A stretch of DNA of 64,000 bases, from positions 310,001-374,000 of the forward strand of contig BCGQ01000009.1 of NCBI GenBank assembly GCA_001599355.1. Direction: 5' to 3'. A program made the position numbers and the translations under genes. Source of the stretch: Nakazawaea peltata. Lineage: Eukaryota; Ascomycota; Pichiomycetes; Alaninales; Pachysolenaceae. Below the pieces are notes generated by a model. That model saw nothing but the letters and a program-made list of their open reading frames with translations, made no database searches and was not told the DNA's origin. Shown one piece after another: positions 58,565 through 64,000 of this stretch; the first letter of the stretch is position 1, and every line of letters starts with the position of its first letter.

Positions 58565-58590
58565 GCGATGAAAAAAACGAAAAATTTTAA
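58565..58590 (-). promoter_or_regulatory. PAC-like and RRPE-like boxes upstream of MGE1
   Basis: GCGATGAA (58565-58572) and GAAAAATTTTAA (58579-58590) lie about 82-107 bp before the MGE1 ATG. The combination is typical of ribosome-biogenesis promoters, so its presence at a mitochondrial chaperone gene is noteworthy. Confidence 0.5.
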
Positions 58591-58663
58591 AGAAATTTGG
58601 TAAATCGTACACTACTATTTTAGATAGATGTATAATGCAAGTTGAATGTATATAAAGGTATGG

Positions 58664-60094
58664 TTAGAGTTCCCAACATTGGGATATGAACTTCTCCATT
58701 TTGACCAGTTTCTTCATTTGACCTTTAATCCAAGGATGGTCAAGCATTTGTCTGGGACTTGGTCTCTTTCTAGGGTCTTTCACCAAACAATACTCGAGGA
58801 AGCTACGGAACAGCAGGCTCCATTGAATACCTTCGTCTGGTTCGTCATTTAATACTGGAGTGAAATCTAAAATCATCGAGAGTAACTCAATTGGCATCAA
58901 TGGCACTGTCTTTTTGTCCTCATCAGTAGTATGGTAGGGGAAACGGCCTTGAGCCACTTCTAATAAAGTCAATCCCAACGACCAAACATCACTTGTGACT
59001 GTATAAGATTGACCTTTGATTCTTTCAGGTGCCATATAATACGAAGTACCAGTGAATGTGGTCAGTAAAGAATCCACAACTTCTCCACTCACACCGAAAT
59101 CACATAATTTGACATTTCCACTCAAATCAATCAATATATTCTGAGGCTTGATATCTCTATGAATGATCTTACGATCATGCAAGTAAGATAATCCACGTAA
59201 AACACTCTCCAGTATCTTTCCCAACACCTTCTCACCTATACGACCACCACGTAACTTGATATTCTTATAAACTGCGTCTAATGATTTACCTCCCATATAT
59301 TCCATCAGGATAGATATTGTGGCATTTTCTTCGTTCATAAATGTACCATAGTACTTGACAATATATGGGGAATTACATGATTTGTTAAAGTTCAATTCAC
59401 GTAAGATCTGACGTTGGAACTCAGGGTTAGGATTCAGTGTGATAGTCTTTAAAGCAAACACCGTGGATTTGTTTTTCAATTTACATTTAACAACACTTCC
59501 ACTTGTACCTTCACCCAAGATCCCAATCTCTTCAATTAAACCTTTTTCACTTAACTCACGCCATTCTTCAGGCTCCAAATCATTCACATCTTTCTCAACA
59601 AGAGGTCTTTTCAGTTTTCGTATTCCTTGAGGACAATCAGCTGTACTCACATCGTTATATACTGAGTCATTACCAGCCCTCTTCATTTCATTATGGTCGT
59701 TATCGTAAACTTCATCACGAGCATCCACAGCAGCAATGATCTCGGCAGTGAATGGACTATGAGTCTCTGAACTAGAGATCGGCGAGATAAGAAGATCCGC
59801 TCCTCCAGCTGATCTTGCAGAAGAAGTAGCCGAGCTCGCACTAACAGCTCCAATGACCGGTGGAACTAATAGACTAGTGTTACGCCCAGTATTCAATGAT
59901 AACGCTGGACGAGGTTTGGGTTTCTGCAACAACGAATGGTTCGATGAATTATTGCTCTCAGGCGTATTAGAATGAGCGCCCGTGCCCGCCCCTGCAGGGA
60001 TCGATAATATAGGGAGTCGTGGTCTCGGAGATACAGAGCCACCTTTAACGGAGCTGGGTGGCCTCAATAACAGCGGTGAACTATTTTCCAGCAT
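58664..60094 (-). CDS. MKK1: MAP kinase kinase of the cell-wall integrity pathway (MKK1/MKK2 type)
   Basis: This 476-aa kinase should phosphorylate the Slt2/Mpk1 MAP kinase downstream of Bck1. A Ser/Pro-rich N-terminus of about 180 residues precedes the kinase domain: GILGEGTSGSVVKCK (P-loop), FALKTI (catalytic Lys), MEYMGGKSLDAVYKN, HRDIKPQNIL (catalytic loop), CDFGVSGE, activation segment TTFTGTSYYMAPERIKG and DVWSLGLTLLEVA. The MEYMGG-SLDAVYKN and YMAPERIKGQ-YTVTSDVWS blocks identify the Mkk1/2 group; pre-duplication yeasts have one gene. CTG at 59063-59065, 59210-59212 and 59306-59308 all lie at Mkk1/2 alanines. The start is the first ATG (MLENSSPLLLRPP). Confidence 0.92.
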   Translation of the reverse strand: MLENSSPLLLRPPSSVKGGSVSPRPRLPILSIPAGAGTGAHSNTPESNNSSNHSLLQKPKPRPALSLNTGRNTSLLVPPVIGAVSASSATSSARSAGGADLLISPISSSETHSPFTAEIIAAVDARDEVYDNDHNEMKRAGNDSVYNDVSTADCPQGIRKLKRPLVEKDVNDLEPEEWRELSEKGLIEEIGILGEGTSGSVVKCKLKNKSTVFALKTITLNPNPEFQRQILRELNFNKSCNSPYIVKYYGTFMNEENATISILMEYMGGKSLDAVYKNIKLRGGRIGEKVLGKILESVLRGLSYLHDRKIIHRDIKPQNILIDLSGNVKLCDFGVSGEVVDSLLTTFTGTSYYMAPERIKGQSYTVTSDVWSLGLTLLEVAQGRFPYHTTDEDKKTVPLMPIELLSMILDFTPVLNDEPDEGIQWSLLFRSFLEYCLVKDPRKRPSPRQMLDHPWIKGQMKKLVKMEKFISQCWEL

Positions 60095-60276
60095 GGTTCC
60101 TACTGTCTTGTAACACTTACCCCTCCTGAACTTGCCTGGTAATTATTATGTGTCACTTAACTATGAGGAATTGGAGAAAAGGAGCGATTTTTATTGCGTA
60201 GCTGAGCACTTTACAAATATTAAGGAGATCACCCAAATGAGCAAAATACAAATTAAAAGGGGGTTATTATACAGGT

Positions 60277-63045
60277 TTATTTTTTAGCCTTTTTCTTCAG
60301 TTTTGGTTTGACAGCTTTAATCAACTTGTCCTTTTTAATATCGTCAGTGTCTTCTTCCTCCTCTTCTTTATCAGGAATGTCCACGTCATCATCAATAACA
60401 TCTTCGAAATCGGGTTTGGACTCCGAGACTGCTCCCTTCTTGCCAACTGAGACTGCCGTCTTGTAAATAGCGACTGGGTGTTGGTAAGAGTTGTATTTTT
60501 TGGTGAATTGGGTTTTGACGGAGGTTGGGATTTTCTTCAATTTTTGAGTCATGTCCAATTTCCCAATACCAAACTCCATTAAAATATCCCAATCTTCTTT
60601 TGTCAAGTAGTACTCATCCATTAATTTCAACACATCATCTACACCATCGTTTCCATTTTTTACTATCGGATCGAATAATCTCTCTATGAGTACAGGGATA
60701 TAATTCAATCTTAATTGAGAGTAATCTGTCGAGGTCTTCAAAGAAGAATGGTAGTTCAATTGTTGCAAATACCGAACATATTTCATTTTCTTCGAATTCT
60801 GTCCCAACCAAGATGCAAAGTTAGTTCTTTGGTTTAATCCACCATTGACATAGGAGGATGGCAACACAGAGGACATTACTCCATAGAATGGTAACAAACT
60901 CCACTGTTGTTCGGCACTTCTAATCTTTTGGTTAACCAAATCAGATTGAGAAATTGCATCCGACAGTTTAGCTAATTGTTCCAAATTCTGTAAATTGGAG
61001 CCATTACTTTTAGAAATACGAGTACCCAAATAGTTTTCTTGGATCATCAAGGGAGTGAAATCAATGTCATTGAAGAATAATTCCAATTTTTCATTAAGAG
61101 ATTGATTTCCAACACCCAATAATCTAGGAACAATATCAAAAGGTTTTAAAATGACATGTTTTTTCCAAGATTCCGAAATCTCTTTCGATTCATCAAATCC
61201 AATAGTACTATTAGTAGTTGAGACGGTCGACAACAAATTGATAATTTGTCTTATATCATTTCTTGTAGTCTCTACTAACTGGGAAATTACGTTCGGATCC
61301 AATTTGATTTTCTCTCTCAATGCAATTGTCATAAGTCTTGACTTCATTTCTTGAGCTGTTGGTCTTCTGAATGGCATATCGAAAGTGACTCTATCGAAAG
61401 GTCTCATCTTAGGTAAAGACTTATCATTACAAATTAAGATCATAGGAACCTTTGTAGTTCTACAGAAGCTCGACAATGCACCAACACCTCCACGGTCTCC
61501 ACTCGACATACCATCAACTTCGTCCATGATCAAAACAAATCTTTTATTATTTTGTTTGGTCTCTTCGGATTCATGGTTGTCGGAGTCTTGATTATGGAAA
61601 AATCCTACTAAAGAAGTGTTATTTAATACAGATTTGATCTGTTCGTTAAGCAACAGTTTACTTCTGATATCACTGGCATTTCTTTCCAAGATATCGAATC
61701 CCAAAGATTTGGCAATTAAATGGGCCAGAGTGGTTTTACCAATACCTGGTGGTCCATGAATTAATACGGCTCTATAAATACCTGAACCATCAGGACCTCC
61801 ATGTTGGAATCCAGTTCTGTAATTATCATACCAATTTTCAAGCCAATTCAGTAACTTATTAACCTGTCCTTTATTACCACAGATTTGGTTAATCGAAGTT
61901 GGGGCATATTTTACAGTCCATAACTTATCACTATCAGGACGATCAGAGATCTTATCTACGACGGGAATGGATTGCGATTGTGATTGTGACTGAGATTGCA
62001 GTTTAAGTTTCTTTCTTTCTTCTTCTTGACGCATCTCTTCCTCAGCCAGTTCCAATGCTTTCAGTTCTTCTTCTTCTCTTTTCAGTTTCAGTTTCAGAGC
62101 TTCTCCTCCTGAGCCTCCATCCAGAGGCATCAGAGTAATCAAAGCGACGAACCCATCCTCATCAATGGCCTTAATTTTCAATTTCTTGATTTTGGCAACT
62201 TTCGATGGACCCAGTTCTTCTCCAATCACGACTAAAGAAGTTTTACCACTAATACTTTTAGTGACACGAGCACCATATCTCTGGGCTAACAGTTCCAGAG
62301 CAGTTCTTTCTAAAGTAGGAAGTATACCGGTGAACACAATAGTCAACCCTCCTAAACAATTAGGTGCTCCTTCAGGGATATCTCTAGTTCCAGTAGGAGT
62401 AAGAGACAGTTGATTGGCTTTGAAATCCCTATATGACATTCCTTCAGTGCTTACTGCATCTGGTAATACAGCATCAGGAATAGTTTTCAACACCTCTTCA
62501 GCACTAGGACCTTCAATTGGCGTTGGAGGTGGCATTGGCTGAGAAGCACGTTTAGGAGTAGCCAGTTTCTTAGGAGAGACCAGTTTCTTAGGAGTTGGAG
62601 GAGCAGATTCTTTCTTTGGAATGACTCTCTTTGCTCTTGGACTCTTCTGAGTCGACGTCAGTTTGATTTCCTTAAGATCTTCCTCATCATCGTCTACAAA
62701 TGCATCGTCCAGACCATCATCCATATCATCGTCACTCTCATCGCCGTCCATTTTAAAGTCTTCATCATCATCTTCGAGATCTGGTTCTTCTTCTTCGAAA
62801 TCGTCATCTAAATCTAAGTCAATGACTTGTTTCTTTGGTGATGGTTTCGGTTTTGGTTTGGCTGTCAGTTTAGGTGGTTCTTCATGTTTCAATTTCTTAA
62901 CCGCCAGAGTCTTGCTATTGCCAGTCGCCTTTCTCTTTCCAGTCTAAATAGTCGGTTAGTAACAAAGTGGTACGCTTTTTCGGATTTTTCATGTTAAACT
63001 CACCTTTGGCCCGGAATTCCCAAAGAAATCTCTAATATCAACCAT
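60277..63045 (-). CDS. RFC1: replication factor C large subunit RFC1, two exons
   Basis: Exons 63045-63004 and 62943-60277 join to 902 aa (S. cerevisiae Rfc1: 861 aa). Rfc1 is the large subunit of the clamp loader that opens PCNA. Exon 1 encodes MVDIRDFFGNSGPK, matching the yeast start MVNISDFFG and its PCNA-binding FF pair. Next are an acidic/Lys-rich tract, a BRCT domain (GLTIVFTGILPTLER...QRYGARVTKSISGKTS), the AAA module (VLIHGPPGIGKTTLAHLIA, VLIMDEVDGMS, sensor region MRPFDRVTFDMPFRRP), the collar domain with DFTPLMIQENYL, and a Lys-rich tail. Without exon 1 the frame would begin at a TTG. CTG at 62290-62292 sits at a conserved BRCT Ala. Confidence 0.96.
62944..63003 (-). other. RFC1: 60-nt intron in RFC1
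   Basis: The 5' site is GTGAGT, a perfect TACTAAC branch heptamer is at 62955-62961, and the 3' site is ATTTAG before ACTGGAAAG. Removal in phase 0 creates GPK-TGKRKATG. Confidence 0.9.
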
Positions 63046-63113
63046 AATTGACCAATATCCTGTCGATACTCAACCTCTGGGTAGTCTCATCAGATCAGAT
63101 CTTTTCCCGCAAG

Positions 63114-63119
63114 ACGCGT
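63114..63119. promoter_or_regulatory. MCB box near RFC1
   Basis: Perfect ACGCGT 69 bp upstream of the RFC1 ATG. RFC1 is an S-phase gene, and such genes are MBF-controlled in S. cerevisiae. Confidence 0.6.
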
Positions 63120-63303
63120 TTTGTACAAAAAATCGAGTGAAAAACCGAGGGCTCATGCGCAGCTCGCTTGGTAAGAAAAACTCTGAAAAAGATCCTTCTC
63201 AGTGCTAATTTTGACAGCCAAGTGAGCGTACAAAAAATGAGTTTTTATGATTTTTCACAGAGTAAGAAAAGTTTCATCCGCGCAACTACACACAAAATCA
63301 ACT

Positions 63304-63309
63304 ACGCGT
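63304..63309. promoter_or_regulatory. second MCB box in the RFC1/RUD3 promoter
   Basis: Perfect ACGCGT about 260 bp upstream of RFC1 and 175 bp upstream of the divergent RUD3-like start. Two copies in one promoter strengthen the MBF inference for RFC1. Confidence 0.5.
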
Positions 63310-63481
63310 GCGGCGTTTTCTCAGTCTGCCTGTGCGCAGTCTCGCTCAGTGCTCAGTTTGGCGCTGTGCCAGGTTTCGTTGGCTCCTTTTCGCTTGTTTA
63401 AGCAGGTCCAAACAAAAAAGAACAACTGGTCTAAATCAGAAGCGAGAACCGTGATGGCTAAGTGAAGATAGTTGGGATACA

Positions 63482-64000
63482 ATGGGGAAGAATAAGAAGA
63501 AATCTCAGCAATCCAAGAATGAAGAAAAACTGGAGGTAGCGCCGGTGGAGAATCCAATTTCTGAGCCGGAAAACCTGGTGGGGCTGAACACTGAAGAGTC
63601 CAAAGACGTTGATGAAACACACGAGGGATCGGCTACAGAGACCGATACTCCAAAGATGAACGGAGATTCCAATGACCAATCCAAGATAATAGAGGAGTTA
63701 CAGAAACAGATACTGGAATTGAAGTTACAACAAGAGCAACCGCAACTGGCCGACTCATCTGTCGATACAATACTGCAATTGAAAGAACAATTGGAGGAGA
63801 AGACAAAAGAGAGTGAACAGCATGAATCGAATTACAAGAATTTGTTGAGTAAGTTGTCGGGAATGAAGACTCTTTTCAGTAAGATGAAGCAAGCCGAGTC
63901 TGACTTGGAAGAAAGTGAATCTAAGAATCTGAAATTATCAAAGCAATTACTGGAAACTGAAGATGAAAAGAAGACATTGATAGGAACAATCAAAGATTTG
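63482..64000 (+). CDS. RUD3: probable RUD3 golgin, N-terminal part (runs off the window)
   Basis: The frame is open from ATG 63482 to the window end (173 codons, no stop). The product starts MGKNKKKSQQSKNE, like S. cerevisiae Rud3/Grp1 (MGKNKKK start), a cis-Golgi matrix coiled-coil protein that binds Arf1. An acidic, disordered N-terminus of about 70 residues is followed by heptad coiled coil, including YKNLLSKLSGMKTLFSKMK. The C-terminal GRAB domain that would prove identity lies beyond the window. A three-codon uORF precedes the start. Confidence 0.6.
   Translation, partial: MGKNKKKSQQSKNEEKLEVAPVENPISEPENLVGLNTEESKDVDETHEGSATETDTPKMNGDSNDQSKIIEELQKQILELKLQQEQPQLADSSVDTILQLKEQLEEKTKESEQHESNYKNLLSKLSGMKTLFSKMKQAESDLEESESKNLKLSKQLLETEDEKKTLIGTIKDL

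Larger units (their letters stand above)
63046..63481. other. divergent promoter region RFC1/RUD3 with two MCB boxes
   Basis: This 436-bp gap between divergent starts contains two ACGCGT hexamers, a GC-rich patch with GCGCAGT at 63334-63340, and a short uORF before RUD3 (ATG GCT AAG TGA at 63454-63465). Open frames of 70-99 codons crossing it lack family features. Confidence 0.65.

Noticed and set aside
1-64000. Search by eye for transposons, LTR elements, virus-derived genes and toxin genes
   Set aside because: No reverse transcriptase, integrase, transposase, capsid-like or toxin-like coding sequence and no long terminal repeats were recognised.
1-64000. CUG-Ser (Candida-type) code
   Set aside because: CTG columns match alanine far more often than serine. 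Serine fits only isolated sites, such as one in RFC1 and one in SMF3.

Overview
This window is nuclear DNA of a budding yeast (Saccharomycotina). The genes are compact and mostly intronless, the few introns carry the strict yeast branch site TACTAAC or ACTAAC, and nearly every protein has a clear S. cerevisiae counterpart. The strongest species clue is the genetic code. At many positions where the protein family has a fixed alanine, this DNA has CTG. This is seen in DNF1, RPT5, CIT1, MKK1/2, RFC1, RAD5, ECM16, SMF3 and an aldo-keto reductase. CTG therefore appears to be read as alanine, not leucine and not serine, which points to the CUG-Ala yeasts (Pachysolen, Nakazawaea, Peterozyma; NCBI translation table 26). 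Leucines at CTG codons in a standard-code translation of this window should be read as alanine.

Layout. 0-9 kb: flippase DNF1, cell-wall GH76 enzyme DFG5 and HAD-like DPI35, all on the minus strand. 9-21.4 kb: RAD5 (+), acetyltransferase SAS2 (-), rRNA-processing helicase ECM16/DHR1 (+), RSC58 (+, with a 7-nt first exon) and metal transporter SMF3 (+). 21.5-29 kb: aldo-keto reductase (+), Zn2Cys6 transcription factor (-), PIR cell-wall protein (+) and probable APC/C subunit SWM1/APC13 (-). 29-41 kb: POM152, a MATE transporter, an unrecognised 67-aa stress-type gene and RNA polymerase III subunit RPO31, all minus. 42-53.6 kb: malic enzyme MAE1 (+), BCP1 (-), splicing factor CDC40/PRP17 (+), proteasome ATPase RPT5 (-), AP endonuclease APN2 (-), a coiled-coil protein (+) and TBP SPT15 (-). 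54.7-64 kb: citrate synthase CIT1 (-, two introns), MGE1 (-), a cell-integrity MAPKK (-), RFC1 (-, one intron) and the start of a probable RUD3 golgin (+).

Shared themes. DNA replication and repair are represented by RAD5, APN2 and RFC1; RAD5 and RFC1 have ACGCGT (MCB) boxes upstream. Cell-wall integrity links the MAPKK to the PIR gene, whose promoter has a perfect Rlm1/MEF2-type site. Ribosome and Pol III growth genes (ECM16, BCP1, RPO31) carry RRPE-type GAAAAATTTT boxes, and RPO31 and BCP1 also have PAC-like boxes. The same GAAAAATTTT box lies upstream of several unrelated genes.

No tRNA, rRNA, transposon, LTR element, CRISPR array or virus-derived sequence was recognised. Repeats are short tandem arrays in intergenic DNA plus one GA microsatellite holding the only ambiguous base. 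Family comparisons are from memory, not from a search.
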